Positions 33,494-42,435 of a DNA stretch of 64,000 nt are shown here, piece after piece (positions within the stretch are counted from its first letter, which is position 1; every line of letters starts with the position of its first letter). The notes under the pieces were generated by a model, which had not been told where the DNA came from, did no database searches, and saw only the letters and a program-made list of their open reading frames with translations. The stretch spans positions 28,788 through 92,787 of the forward strand of contig CAJUAT010000001.1 of NCBI GenBank assembly GCA_910584525.1, given 5' to 3'. Origin of the DNA: an uncultured Muribaculaceae bacterium (GTDB lineage: Bacteria > Bacteroidota > Bacteroidia > Bacteroidales > Muribaculaceae). The translations under genes were made by a program, and so were the position numbers.

Positions 33494-35233
33494 TCAGAAC
33501 ATCACTTTCTGTGACTTCTTGCCCTGTACGCGGATGAAGATACCGTTGGAGGGGTTCTCGACGCGTACGCCCTGAAGGTTGTAGTAGTATACGGGAGCGT
33601 CGGCCTCGTTGTCGATGATAGTCTCGACAGCCGTGGAGAGGTCGTAATATACCGTGGCGGAAAGAATGCTTACGGTACCACCGCTGTTAGCCTGGCCGTT
33701 GAATACAACTTCGCGAACCTCCTGGTCTTCGGGTGCTACCCATGTCATGACGCCATTGCCGTCCTCACCCTTGGCGGTGGTTGCGGAGGTATTCACAGGA
33801 TAGACGGTACCTTTGACTTTAATCTCAATCTTATTGATTTTGTGTCTGTTGTCAACGGCTACAGTGTAAGCGCTGGGGTTCGTCTTGTTTTTTGCAAGCT
33901 TGAAGATGCGGAATGTGGTGGAAGCTGCATTATCTTTTCCGCGATAGAGACGGCAGGGGGTACCTGCTTCGTTCTGGGTACCGGTGAATGTTACTTCGCC
34001 GGCCTTGAAGGCCACGTCATTGACAGCTACGAGTTCATTACCGGTTTTGCCGTCAGCTGTCCATGTGTAATCAGCGGCATTGGGGGTATAGGTCTTATAG
34101 TCGCCATAGACGATAGTAGCTTTGTTGGGCTGAGGAACAACTTCCTTCTCAGTGAGAGTGAGCTTCATGTTCTTGAGGTCAAGAACGAAGGTGAAGGTCT
34201 TGTCGGCAGCAACTTTGAAAGAGTTTTCGCCGGCGGCAACGTCGCAAGTAGCTACTTTGTCGGTGAAGACGGGTTTGAAGTCCTTCGAAGCGGCACCGTA
34301 ACGGGCACCCATCTTGCTCCATTCGGTATCGGCGGCGGAAGCGCCAAGTTTCTCGGCAAAGCCGAAGTAGCCATAGCCGGAGAGCATTTCATTGCCAATG
34401 AGAGCCTCGCCGGTGAACACGCCCTCTTCGGTAGAGGTCATGGCGATACCATTGTTGGGAGCAAAACCGCCTTCGTTGACATTACCGATGATGTACATCG
34501 TTTCGGGATATTTTGCACCACCTGCCTCTGTCATGCTGACTGAGCCTGTGCCAAGGTTGAATTCGATGACATACGACTTGCCTTGCTCGCATACATAGCT
34601 GGGGTTAGTGCTTCCTCCTACAGCTACAGTGATGTTTTTGCCTACTTCGAGAGTCTGGGCACCGGCTCCGCCTAACCATGCGGTCTGTTGGCCATTGGTG
34701 TTCTTCCTGATGCCGAAGGAACCCTCAAGCACAGTGGGGGTGAATGCATCTGTAGTCCATACGTCCTTTGATGTCTCTTTCATATCAATGCTGCTCCATC
34801 CAGCGTTGAGGAACTGGCCATGTACCGCATAGGTGACCACATCCTCACCAGCCTGGCCTGTTGCCTTGAGGGTTTTTGTGGCGAGATTGAATGTTACAGT
34901 GACATTCTGCCAGTTGCCTACAGGAGTCATATCACCGCTGGTTGCGCTTGTGACCAATGTATACTCCTTGTCCATTTCAATTTCTCCGGCTGATGCCAAT
35001 CCGAAGTTGCAGGTTGCAGTCCAGTTTTTGTCGGAAATCTTGAAGTTCCCATTGAGCTTATCAAGTTTCAAGGTGTAGACACCATTGTTTTCCGTAAACT
35101 TGTTGGCAGCTGTGCAGTTGTTGGCTTCCCATCCGAATTGTGCACCGCGAATGTACAACTCAGGATTGGCGGCATTGGCCATTCCCGTACTCAGCAGCGT
35201 TGCAGCTGCCAATGCGAGTAATCCTTTTTTCAT
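33494..35233 (-). CDS. Secreted starch-binding-like protein with C-terminal NLQGVRVENP tag
   Basis: A 579-residue protein with signal peptide MKKGLLALAAATLLSTGMANA. Several repeated beta-sandwich units follow: the pattern ELYIRGAQFGW, then AVHGQFLNAGW, then MYIIGNVNEGG resembles the carbohydrate-binding domains of SusE/SusF-like outer-membrane proteins. No lipobox is present. The end, YYNLQGVRVENP then NGIFIRVQGKK, is the short C-terminal sorting-like tag common in Muribaculaceae and Prevotella-type secreted proteins, implying T9SS export. It lies downstream of the alpha-amylase with the same tag. A very A-rich leader (aaaaaaatc, aaaaaaaacgag on the minus strand) precedes the ATG, typical of well-translated Bacteroidota genes. 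Catalytic motifs are not seen. Confidence 0.75.
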   Translation of the reverse strand: MKKGLLALAAATLLSTGMANAANPELYIRGAQFGWEANNCTAANKFTENNGVYTLKLDKLNGNFKISDKNWTATCNFGLASAGEIEMDKEYTLVTSATSGDMTPVGNWQNVTVTFNLATKTLKATGQAGEDVVTYAVHGQFLNAGWSSIDMKETSKDVWTTDAFTPTVLEGSFGIRKNTNGQQTAWLGGAGAQTLEVGKNITVAVGGSTNPSYVCEQGKSYVIEFNLGTGSVSMTEAGGAKYPETMYIIGNVNEGGFAPNNGIAMTSTEEGVFTGEALIGNEMLSGYGYFGFAEKLGASAADTEWSKMGARYGAASKDFKPVFTDKVATCDVAAGENSFKVAADKTFTFVLDLKNMKLTLTEKEVVPQPNKATIVYGDYKTYTPNAADYTWTADGKTGNELVAVNDVAFKAGEVTFTGTQNEAGTPCRLYRGKDNAASTTFRIFKLAKNKTNPSAYTVAVDNRHKINKIEIKVKGTVYPVNTSATTAKGEDGNGVMTWVAPEDQEVREVVFNGQANSGGTVSILSATVYYDLSTAVETIIDNEADAPVYYYNLQGVRVENPSNGIFIRVQGKKSQKVMF

Positions 35234-35282
35234 CTCGTTTTTTTTGATTTTTTTATGGTTAATTATTCAGTATCTGTTTGTA

Positions 35283-35316
35283 AGGAGGTGCCCCCGGTAT
35301 TACAGAGGCATCTCCT
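35283..35316 (-). promoter_or_regulatory. Hairpin between the amylase and the starch-binding gene
   Basis: aggaggtgcc (35283-35292) and ggcatctcct (35307-35316) are complementary except for one position, around a 14-base loop. It begins seven bases after the amylase stop and lies before the A-rich leader of the next gene; it may protect or attenuate the transcript. Confidence 0.5.
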
Positions 35317-35322
35317 GTCGTA

Positions 35323-37401
35323 TCAGTAGATTCTTACTTTCCGGGCTTTCTTGCCCTGCACGCGGATGAAGATTCCGTTGGCGGGATTCTCCACGCGGAC
35401 GCCCTGGAGGTTGAACCATACGGGAGCGGCGTCGGTGTCGTCGTCAACGAGTTCCACGCCGGTGGGAGTGGTTACGGTCAGGGTCATGGCCTTCGGGTCG
35501 AAGATGAACTTGTATTTGCCGGGAGCAACGTTCCAGCTGTAGGCCGAGGAGGCGTTGACGCCGGCGGTAAACTTCTGGACGCTCATGGGCTTGTCGAGAG
35601 TGGTGGCGGCATCCTTCTCGGCGGCACCGTAGCGGTCGGTGCTGTTGATGCCGGGGGTGGTGTCGTCGCCGTCCCAGTCGCTGGCGTTGTTGGTGACGAT
35701 GCTGTAATAGCCCAGTCCCTTGCCGCCGTCGGTAATCTCCTTCTCAACGGTGAATTTGCCGTTTTCGGGCATCATCTTCACCTGTGAGCCGGCCACCCAT
35801 GCAGGGTTGGTGGCGTCGAAATGGCCGAGCAGGTAGTAGTCGCCCTGGGGCTGCGGGTCGTCACCGCCACCTTCGCTGTATACGCCGAGGTCTTCGGTGG
35901 GAGAGTAGAGGTGGTTGTTGACAGCCGTGAAGTCTTTCGTCTTTGTGGCGTCGCCGTCACCGGCGTTGAAGAGGATGTCCGTGGTGCCGGCCGGACAGGT
36001 GTACTTCCATACGTTGTCCTTATGCTTTGTCATGGCTACACCAGGCCAGTTGCTCTCTGTGCTGCCCCAGTAATGGATGTGGGGTGTTGCCCAGCTCTTG
36101 TCGTTGCGGAAATAGATGGTCACGGTCTTTGTGGGGTCAATCACTGGGCCGCCCTGGGTGGTGGTCCATATCTCATAGCCGTTGCCCGATGCTTTCTTGG
36201 TATAATTGCTGCCGGCGGTCTTGGAGCTGTTGCCGAGCTTTATCCAGAGCTTGCCTTTGGAGCCGGTGACTTCGGCCACATAGCAGTTGCCGTTGACTTC
36301 GAGCACCTTGACGGGAGAGTTGTTGTGGATACCGGCGCCGTTGCGGGCGTCAATCATGGCCTGTATCTGGCTCTTGTACTGGGTGTAGTGAGGCCAGAAC
36401 ACGCAGGGGGTACCGGGGCAGGAGAGCATGAAGGCGTTGGCCTGGAGCACGTCGCCGGTCATCTTCGAGCCGTCGCGGTAGGTGTCGTGGTTGTCAAGGA
36501 ATGTCACGGCATACTGTGAATAGCCGAAGTGAATCATTCCGGCGGGCTGGTCGGTGGTGCCGTTGGCTTTCCATACAAGCTCGGTGTAGTTGTGGGCGCC
36601 CCCGTTGAAACATTTGTTCACCGCATATTTGAAGGGGAAGTCGAAGGCTGCCGACTCCTTGCCGGTTCCGTCGATCCATCCTTTCACGGCGTCATAGCTG
36701 CCGTCCCAGTATTCGCCAACGGAGTATTTCACGTTGTTGGCCTGGTTATACATCTTGTTGTACTGGGCGGCATACCCTTTGACGAAGTCATAGCGCACGC
36801 CGGCATATCCGAAGTCGGTAAGCAGACACTTTATATAGTCCTTGCAGTTGGCCTGCACGTTGGCATTGGTATGGTCGAGGTCGCGGGCGCCGTCCCAGTT
36901 CTCGCCGGTGTCGGCGTTGCCTGTGGGCTTGGCCTGCCCTGAGGCATTTCTTACCTCGTCGCCGGAGCATATCCCTTCCGGACCTATCTGGTAGGTCTTG
37001 CCGTTCCATGTCTCCACTGGGAAATCTGTCCAGTTGCTCTTGCCGTTGCGGTGGTTGATGATCACGTCGGCAATCATACCGGTGCCCTTCTCCTTGAAGG
37101 TCTTGATCATGGTGCGCAGTTCGGCTTCCGTACCGAAAGGAGTGTTATGGTTGGTGAACCAGTAGACAGGATGATAACCCATGCCGCCTTCCGATTTCGC
37201 GGAGTTAGGTATCCAGATGAGTTTGAAATACTTGGAAAGTTCATCGGACTGGCTGGTGAGCTGCGACCAGCTTGTGGCCTTGTAGGAGTCCCAATAGAAA
37301 CCCTGAAGCATCACGCCCTCATAGTTTGCCGGCCATCCTGATGCTTTTAAGCCAAACGCGCCCATTAGGACGCATGAAAGAGCAAGGATAAGCTTTTTCA
37401 T
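35323..37401 (-). CDS. Secreted alpha-amylase (GH13) with C-terminal starch-binding modules and tag
   Basis: A 692-residue exported enzyme that hydrolyses alpha-1,4-glucans. A signal peptide (about residues 1-20) leads into a GH13 barrel with the nucleophile D205 in GVRYDFVKGY, acid/base E230 in YSVGEYWDG, and D306 in FLDNHDTYR. DVIINHRNG is conserved region I. Two beta-modules follow, the first (about 415-500) with VTIYFRNDKSWATPHIHYWG like CBM26, the second (about 520-640) like SusE/F units. The end NLQGVRVENP plus NGIFIRVQGKK is the same tag as in the downstream protein. The layout suggests T9SS display or release of a starch enzyme. No promoter box is clear upstream. Confidence 0.93.
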   Translation of the reverse strand: MKKLILALSCVLMGAFGLKASGWPANYEGVMLQGFYWDSYKATSWSQLTSQSDELSKYFKLIWIPNSAKSEGGMGYHPVYWFTNHNTPFGTEAELRTMIKTFKEKGTGMIADVIINHRNGKSNWTDFPVETWNGKTYQIGPEGICSGDEVRNASGQAKPTGNADTGENWDGARDLDHTNANVQANCKDYIKCLLTDFGYAGVRYDFVKGYAAQYNKMYNQANNVKYSVGEYWDGSYDAVKGWIDGTGKESAAFDFPFKYAVNKCFNGGAHNYTELVWKANGTTDQPAGMIHFGYSQYAVTFLDNHDTYRDGSKMTGDVLQANAFMLSCPGTPCVFWPHYTQYKSQIQAMIDARNGAGIHNNSPVKVLEVNGNCYVAEVTGSKGKLWIKLGNSSKTAGSNYTKKASGNGYEIWTTTQGGPVIDPTKTVTIYFRNDKSWATPHIHYWGSTESNWPGVAMTKHKDNVWKYTCPAGTTDILFNAGDGDATKTKDFTAVNNHLYSPTEDLGVYSEGGGDDPQPQGDYYLLGHFDATNPAWVAGSQVKMMPENGKFTVEKEITDGGKGLGYYSIVTNNASDWDGDDTTPGINSTDRYGAAEKDAATTLDKPMSVQKFTAGVNASSAYSWNVAPGKYKFIFDPKAMTLTVTTPTGVELVDDDTDAAPVWFNLQGVRVENPANGIFIRVQGKKARKVRIY

Positions 37402-37542
37402 GTCAGAAATTAGAGTTTTTTGGTTGTTTAGTTGTTTTAAAGGTTGCTATCTGAAATGCTGTTAGAGTTGATCTATGATGCCGTGCCATAGTGCCGACAA
37501 TCATTAGATGGCGGTTAACGGAGTTATCAGGTAAACAATTTG

Positions 37543-37615
37543 AGCGGTAAACGGGATTCGAACCCGCGACCCTCAGCTTGGGAAGCTGATGCTCTACCAA
37601 CTGAGCTATTACCGC
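37543..37615 (-). tRNA. tRNA-Gly (anticodon CCC)
   Basis: Minus-strand sequence folds as a complete cloverleaf of 72 bases plus U73: acceptor GCGGTAA/TTACCGC, D arm GCTC/GAGC, anticodon stem TCAGC/GCTGA around the loop TTCCCAA, and T arm GCGGG with loop TTCGAAT. The anticodon CCC reads GGG codons. U73 is the usual bacterial glycine discriminator. CCA is not encoded. Confidence 0.95.
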
Positions 37616-37624
37616 AAGTCGCTG

Positions 37625-37654
37625 CAAAGTTATAAAAAATTCCGAACATACGAA
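37625..37654 (-). promoter_or_regulatory. Candidate promoter of tRNA-Gly
   Basis: TAACTTTG (37632 to 37625 on the minus strand) fits the -7 consensus and lies ten bases before the mature tRNA. A TTCG is found 18 bases upstream, so the -33 element is weak. Confidence 0.55.
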
Positions 37655-37695
37655 AAAAGAACTTAATTTTTCTTTTTCGACGGGAGAAAATTTTT

Positions 37696-37757
37696 ATTTT
37701 TTGACGGAAGAAGGGGAGAACAGGAGAGACGGTACTCCCGTTCTCCCGTCAAAAAAT
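37696..37757. repeat. Dispersed GGAGAAC repeat, copy C, within a 62-base hairpin
   Basis: attttttgacgg (37696-37707) and ccgtcaaaaaat (37746-37757) are inverted arms. Inside, ggggagaacaggagag and ctcccgttctccc pair imperfectly, so nearly the whole 62 bases can fold. The core 37713-37738 matches copy A at 1718-1743 at 23 of 26 positions. Further partial inverted copies (cttctgtcgaaaaa) continue to about 37800. It lies just past the last gene of the polysaccharide operon and may terminate it. Confidence 0.75.
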
Positions 37758-37817
37758 ATTGGTTCTTCTGTCGAAAAATATTAGTGCTTCTGTCGAAAAA
37801 ATAGGTTATTTGGTCGG

Positions 37818-38891
37818 TTAGAGGAGGGATTGGTATACGGCCATGTGGGCGTCGGCGGTGTGCTGCCAGGAGAAAAGGCGGGAGCGTTGGCGTCCACGGG
37901 CGATGAGGCTGTCTCGGTAGGCGGTGTCGTCGAGGATACCCGACATGGTTGTGGCAATGCTGTCGATGCTCTCCGGCTCGAAATAGGCGCCGGCATCCCC
38001 GGCAATCTCCGGGAAACAGCTCGCATCGGCAAGTGCTACCGGACACCCGTTGACCATAGCCTCCAGTATAGGCATGCCGAATCCCTCGTACAGCGACGGG
38101 AATACAAACATCTCGGCATCGCGGTAAAGCCTGTTGAGGGTCTCTTCGGGAGCCTCTACAACTTCCATCCTCTCCTCGATTCCCAGCTTGCGGAAGAATT
38201 CCCGCTCCTCGGCAGAGAAGCCATAGCGTGTGCACACCACCTTCAGCCCGGGATACTTAGGGGCCATTAGGGCGAAAGCTTCGGCAAACCGCCTGAAATT
38301 CTTGAACATGTGGCGCATACCCACAAAAAGGATATATGGATACTCGCATACTCGATCGGCTGTGGCGTAATAAGGGGCGTCTATGCCATGATGTATTACC
38401 GTCACCTTTGCCGGGTCCACAAAGCTGAAATATTCCAGCAGATCCTTTCGCGTATTCTCGCTGACGGCCACGACATGATCGGCACGTCGCAGCGACCTGG
38501 TCTGCAGCCGTATCATACGCTCGTTTCTGTTGAACCCCGTGAGAAAATTCACGTCGTGATACGTCGTCACCATCGGCTTCCGCAGGAAAGTGTCGGAATA
38601 ATAATGGAAGTTGGTCTGGTGGAACACATCGAAATCATTTCTGACGATATCCACGATGCTTACCGGCATCCCCAGGTAATTGAGAATCCTTCCTTTGCCG
38701 GGGAAGTCGCGCTTAATTGGGAAGGGATGTGTGCGAGCCAGGCCGAACTCCTCGAGATAATGATTGTCGGAGAAGGCGTTGGAGATCTTCCAGCTGCCGG
38801 CGGGCATCCGCCGTATCACCTCCGCGAAGTATTTCGACACGCCGCCATATCTCTGCTGCGCGAATATCTGATGGTCAAAAAGCACTTTCAT
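37818..38891 (-). CDS. Glycosyltransferase family 1/4 protein
   Basis: A 357-residue GT-B enzyme. The N-terminal half begins MKVLFDHQIFAQQRYGGVSK, typical of GT4 with the early GG-S loop. In the C-terminal half, YILFVGMRHMFKN starts the nucleotide-sugar domain and EGFGMPILEAMVNGCPV is the EX7E motif that binds the donor. It transfers a hexose or similar sugar to a lipid-linked glycan in the cytoplasm. Donor and acceptor are unknown. It is the last gene of the polysaccharide operon, 13 bases after the EpsG gene. Confidence 0.93.
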   Translation of the reverse strand: MKVLFDHQIFAQQRYGGVSKYFAEVIRRMPAGSWKISNAFSDNHYLEEFGLARTHPFPIKRDFPGKGRILNYLGMPVSIVDIVRNDFDVFHQTNFHYYSDTFLRKPMVTTYHDVNFLTGFNRNERMIRLQTRSLRRADHVVAVSENTRKDLLEYFSFVDPAKVTVIHHGIDAPYYATADRVCEYPYILFVGMRHMFKNFRRFAEAFALMAPKYPGLKVVCTRYGFSAEEREFFRKLGIEERMEVVEAPEETLNRLYRDAEMFVFPSLYEGFGMPILEAMVNGCPVALADASCFPEIAGDAGAYFEPESIDSIATTMSGILDDTAYRDSLIARGRQRSRLFSWQHTADAHMAVYQSLL

Positions 38892-38904
38892 AGCGGTAGC
38901 GTTA

Positions 38905-40053
38905 TCAGTTCTTTCTGTCGGCCTGTTTCAATGCCTTGCGGGCCTGCGATGCCGATGTCTTGTACGACACCTTGTCCCAGAGAATGTTCTGATACTGGGC
39001 TCCCGGCGCAGAACCGGTGGCATATACCTTCATCACTACCAGTAGCGCTATCGCATACTTCATCAACTTGCGATACTTATAGCGCAGCGACAGAACTTTG
39101 GGATAGAGTATCCAGTAGGAATAGATGAACAGGTAGGGTATACGGTCCACAAACACCTCCACTTCATAGAAGATGGTGATTGAGATATAATAGAAGAAAT
39201 AGGAATTGTAGAAGAAATTGTTTCGCTTGTCGGCCTTGACAAGTTTGCCGCGCAGGAGCGTGAAGAGCACTATGGCGAAGAGTCGTTCCAGATAGCCGAA
39301 CGACAGACCGTATTCCTGTTTTTTCGCCACATAACCCGAAATCTTCTCATACATCTCCAGGTTCTGTATGAAGGGTATGTATGAGATCACGTTGCTCACG
39401 ATATGAATCTGGGCCAGGAAAATGAGGTTGCTCACAATAACCATGGTCCATATGAAATAATTGTTGAGCTTCAGGTTGAATATGAAATATAGCGGCAGAT
39501 AGAGTATTGACGAGTTGTGGAACATTATGCCGAGAAGATTCAACAGCATGTAAGGCCAAATCTTCCTGTCGAGGAGGAAAGGCACCGACAGGAGGAAGCA
39601 GTCGAGGCCCTTGACGTTGCGGTAGAGATTGAACTCAATGAGCAGGCCGTTGAATGCGAAGAAGAATATCAGGGCGAGAATTACCGACGGTGAATATTTC
39701 CTGAAGAACCAGAAGAGTACCACCATGTCGATGAGGGTGTTGATGAACACCCAGCCGTAATAATCGAAACCGAGGGTCTTGATGAAAGAGGAATAAATGA
39801 AGAATGCCGGTTCCACGGCATACATTCCCGTAAAGTTGTTGAAGAATGTATCTAACGTGGGGAGGTGGTTATACCGCGGATAATAAAGTATGAAGTCCGA
39901 CATGATATGCCCGCGCAGCCCTATGAACACCAGAATGAGCAGAAAAGCCGCCCATATGGCATATTTCGGCTTCACATACTTGATTTTCCTCTGCTCACTC
40001 CGATAGAGGATGAACAGCAGGAAGAGTACTATGAGATAAGGCAGGGAGTTCAT
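38905..40053 (-). CDS. EpsG-type/Wzy-like polysaccharide polymerase
   Basis: A 382-residue protein with about ten to twelve membrane helices and little else. The LVFIGLRGHIMSDFILYYPRY segment after the first helices, with an arginine and conserved Asp/Tyr, and FNLYRNVKG later are the EpsG-family pattern. Such proteins polymerise lipid-linked repeat units in the periplasm. There is no other polymerase candidate in this locus, so this is the best Wzy. The start overlaps the preceding glycosyltransferase stop by four bases. Composition is more AT-rich than the flanking housekeeping genes. Confidence 0.88.
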   Translation of the reverse strand: MNSLPYLIVLFLLFILYRSEQRKIKYVKPKYAIWAAFLLILVFIGLRGHIMSDFILYYPRYNHLPTLDTFFNNFTGMYAVEPAFFIYSSFIKTLGFDYYGWVFINTLIDMVVLFWFFRKYSPSVILALIFFFAFNGLLIEFNLYRNVKGLDCFLLSVPFLLDRKIWPYMLLNLLGIMFHNSSILYLPLYFIFNLKLNNYFIWTMVIVSNLIFLAQIHIVSNVISYIPFIQNLEMYEKISGYVAKKQEYGLSFGYLERLFAIVLFTLLRGKLVKADKRNNFFYNSYFFYYISITIFYEVEVFVDRIPYLFIYSYWILYPKVLSLRYKYRKLMKYAIALLVVMKVYATGSAPGAQYQNILWDKVSYKTSASQARKALKQADRKN

Positions 40054-40961
40054 TTAAGCATATTCGTATTACGATACTTCAACGAAGCCTTGAATCCTTC
40101 GCGAAGTCCTTTCAGTTCGGCTTTCCAGAGAGGCTTCTCCATAGTCCATCGGTGCAGGAGGGAGAATGTCAGCGTCCGGTAGAGAAGCATGGTGAGGAAA
40201 ACCGGCATGTTCCTGTTTTTCTTTATGAAATAGAGCTGATTGCGGGCCAGATAGTAGTGCTTGAAGGGGCTTCCCTTGCCGGTGCACACACTTTCGTTAT
40301 GAAGCAACATCGTGGCCGGGGTGTATACTATTTTCGCCCCGCTTTTCCATGCACGGTACATGAAGTCGGTATCGTCGTAATATACGAAATACCACTCATC
40401 CATAATTCCGATTTTGCGGAATAGGGAAGTCTTGATCATAGCGAAGCAGGTGGGAGTATACCTTATCACCTTTTCCTCTTCACACTGGCCGCGGTCTATT
40501 TCATCGCGGCCATAGTGAAGTGTACAGGTATCGAGCATAGTATAATCGCCGCCTGCCGCCCATATGCGGTTGCTCTCCGCGTAATAGTTGATCTTAGGGC
40601 ATAGAATGTCAATGTCGGAGCCAGTCATCTTGTCGACCATAATCCGCAGCGTGTCCGGGTCGTTGAGCACCACATCGTTGTTCGACAGCAGAATAAGTTC
40701 GCAGCCATCATTCATGGCAGCCTCTATGCCCAGGTTGTTACCCTTGGCTACGCCCCAGTTCTCCGGCTGAGGCATCGTCACGCATGGGAATGATACCTGT
40801 CTCGACAATCTTTCAGCCTCCCGCAGCGAGCCGTCGGGCGATGCATTGTCTATCACATACAGTGTGAAATCCCTGAAAGTCTGTCGGTCAAGACTCTCAA
40901 AAAATTCTTTCAGCACCTTCTCGCTGTTATACAGCACGGTTACTATTCCCAGCTTCGGCAT
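40050..40961 (-). CDS. Glycosyltransferase family 2 protein
   Basis: A 303-residue GT-A enzyme beginning MPKLGIVTVLYNSEKVL. The nucleotide-binding part has YVIDNASPDGS, and NLGIEAAMNDGCELILLSNNDV gives the DxD-like acidic cluster (NNDV). FVYYDDTDFMYRAW is the ED-like catalytic segment of rhamnosyl-type GT2 proteins. It likely adds rhamnose or a related sugar. An upstream TTG in frame overlaps the SDR gene stop; I prefer the ATG at 40961, which leaves a five-base gap. It is a middle gene of the polysaccharide operon. Confidence 0.92.
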   Translation of the reverse strand: MPKLGIVTVLYNSEKVLKEFFESLDRQTFRDFTLYVIDNASPDGSLREAERLSRQVSFPCVTMPQPENWGVAKGNNLGIEAAMNDGCELILLSNNDVVLNDPDTLRIMVDKMTGSDIDILCPKINYYAESNRIWAAGGDYTMLDTCTLHYGRDEIDRGQCEEEKVIRYTPTCFAMIKTSLFRKIGIMDEWYFVYYDDTDFMYRAWKSGAKIVYTPATMLLHNESVCTGKGSPFKHYYLARNQLYFIKKNRNMPVFLTMLLYRTLTFSLLHRWTMEKPLWKAELKGLREGFKASLKYRNTNMLK

Positions 40962-40966
40962 GCCAA

Positions 40967-41818
40967 TCAATTATTATTTTTTAGGATTTTGTCAATCTTT
41001 GTGGTGTCGCCGTAAACGCATGGGGAGTCGTAAGGGCGGTCGGGGAATGCGCCATATTCCAGCTTGATGCCGAGGCCGCGTTCCTTGATGAAAGCCTCTA
41101 CACGGTCGGCAAGGCTTACCGGCTTGCCCGTGCAGCAGTTGATGACGCCGGCCACTTCCGTCTGGGTGATGGCGGCGGCTATCAACTCGGCAAGGTCTTC
41201 AAGCTCTATGAAGTCGTATTTGTTCTTGCCCGACGTGAAGGGGAAGGTTTTCTTTCCCTCTTCGTCAGCTTTTATCAGTTTGCTGAATATTGAATTGCTC
41301 TGCTTGTCATCGCCGAGTATGTAGTATCCCCTTAGCCATTGGAGCACCACGTCATGCTGGGCGCAGTAGAGGGTCATGGCTCTTCTGAGGGCATCCTTGG
41401 CGACGCCGTAGAGCGACAGAGGATTGCAAGGAGTGTTCTCGTCGATGGCCCCTTCCCAATATCCTACCTCATGCATGGAACCCATCACGGCAAGATGCCG
41501 GAGACCTCCGTCAATCAACGCTTTAAGGAAGAGGAAATGCGACGACAGGTCGCCCATCTGGCTGTCGGCATTATGTACGAATCCATTGCGCCATGCCATA
41601 TGCAGACATACATCGGGCGAACCGAGCTTAATGTATAATTTCGGGTCGATGGAGCCGAACAGATCCATGTCGATACGAGTGGCACGCGGGTCAACCCTGT
41701 CGGTGTTGAGGTCGCACGCTATCACTTCATGGTCCTTTGCCAACAGAGCCTCTATCACATGACGCCCTATATATCCATTAGCTCCTGTTATCAGTATTTT
41801 CATTTTCTTTTCAATCAT
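40967..41818 (-). CDS. NAD-dependent epimerase/dehydratase (SDR)
   Basis: A 283-residue extended SDR. ITGANGYIGRHVIEAL is the nucleotide-binding GxxGxxG motif, and YGVAKDAL is the YxxxK catalytic pair with a Ser-rich GSMHEVGYWEG before it. HDVVLQWLRGYYILG is the sugar-binding part. It modifies an NDP-sugar for the polysaccharide; the exact sugar is not predictable, though a reductase or epimerase for a 6-deoxy sugar is plausible. The ATG overlaps the acyltransferase stop by four bases. A later ATG (MKILITG, five codons on) is also possible. Confidence 0.9.
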   Translation of the reverse strand: MIEKKMKILITGANGYIGRHVIEALLAKDHEVIACDLNTDRVDPRATRIDMDLFGSIDPKLYIKLGSPDVCLHMAWRNGFVHNADSQMGDLSSHFLFLKALIDGGLRHLAVMGSMHEVGYWEGAIDENTPCNPLSLYGVAKDALRRAMTLYCAQHDVVLQWLRGYYILGDDKQSNSIFSKLIKADEEGKKTFPFTSGKNKYDFIELEDLAELIAAAITQTEVAGVINCCTGKPVSLADRVEAFIKERGLGIKLEYGAFPDRPYDSPCVYGDTTKIDKILKNNN

Positions 41819-42435
41819 TTAAATGTACCGTCCGGGTTCGTTTTCCGCCAACATCCGGCTTCGAAGTCATATCTTTTTATAATCTTTGCCGGAATACCGA
41901 CAGCTACACAAAAGTCAGGGATTTCTTTGGTGACCACTGCATTTGCACCAATAACACAGTGTTTGCCTATCGAGGCTCCGACAACCGCCACGCCTACACC
42001 CAGCCATGATCCTTCCCCTATACGAACTTCATCTCCATTTTGCACTATTGGTTGACGGACAATCGGGATATTTGGATTTTCATATCCATGAAGATTATCG
42101 GAAATATATACTCTGTCGGCTGTAAGCACATCTTTCTCGAGAATTATGCGTTTGGTAGCATATATCTCATTGAAATTCCCTATGACGCAGCCATCCTGAA
42201 TTTCCAGATAAGCCTCCTTTTCTCCTGTCAGAGGCCTTGCTTCAAGCCATGTCTTATATTGTATATAAACATTGTCGCCTATGAAGATATTTTCTCCTTC
42301 AATTCTTAAAGGTTTTACAATTATTGATTTCCCGAAATGAGAAAGACGTGACTTCCAATAAATCCTATTGAAAACCACTTTAATTCCTCCGAAATATCGG
42401 GAACATATATTATGTATGACCGTGCTAATCTTCAT
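41815..42435 (-). CDS. Hexapeptide-repeat acyltransferase (LbH family)
   Basis: A 206-residue left-handed beta-helix protein like WbbJ/colanic acid acetyltransferases. Hexapeptide turns such as VYISDN, IGANAVV and the closing VAVGIPAKIIKRYD are the family signature, with the catalytic His expected in the SDNLHGYENP segment. It probably O-acetylates the polysaccharide. The gene is clearly more AT-rich than its surroundings, including codon choices like ATT, AAA and TTT, suggesting separate acquisition. It overlaps its neighbours by 4 and 11 bases. Confidence 0.9.
   Translation of the reverse strand: MKISTVIHNICSRYFGGIKVVFNRIYWKSRLSHFGKSIIVKPLRIEGENIFIGDNVYIQYKTWLEARPLTGEKEAYLEIQDGCVIGNFNEIYATKRIILEKDVLTADRVYISDNLHGYENPNIPIVRQPIVQNGDEVRIGEGSWLGVGVAVVGASIGKHCVIGANAVVTKEIPDFCVAVGIPAKIIKRYDFEAGCWRKTNPDGTFK

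Noticed and set aside
37616..37817. A small protein gene between tRNA-Gly and the last glycosyltransferase
   Set aside because: Frames there are made of the GGAGAAC repeat and its inverted copies; no conserved protein is evident.
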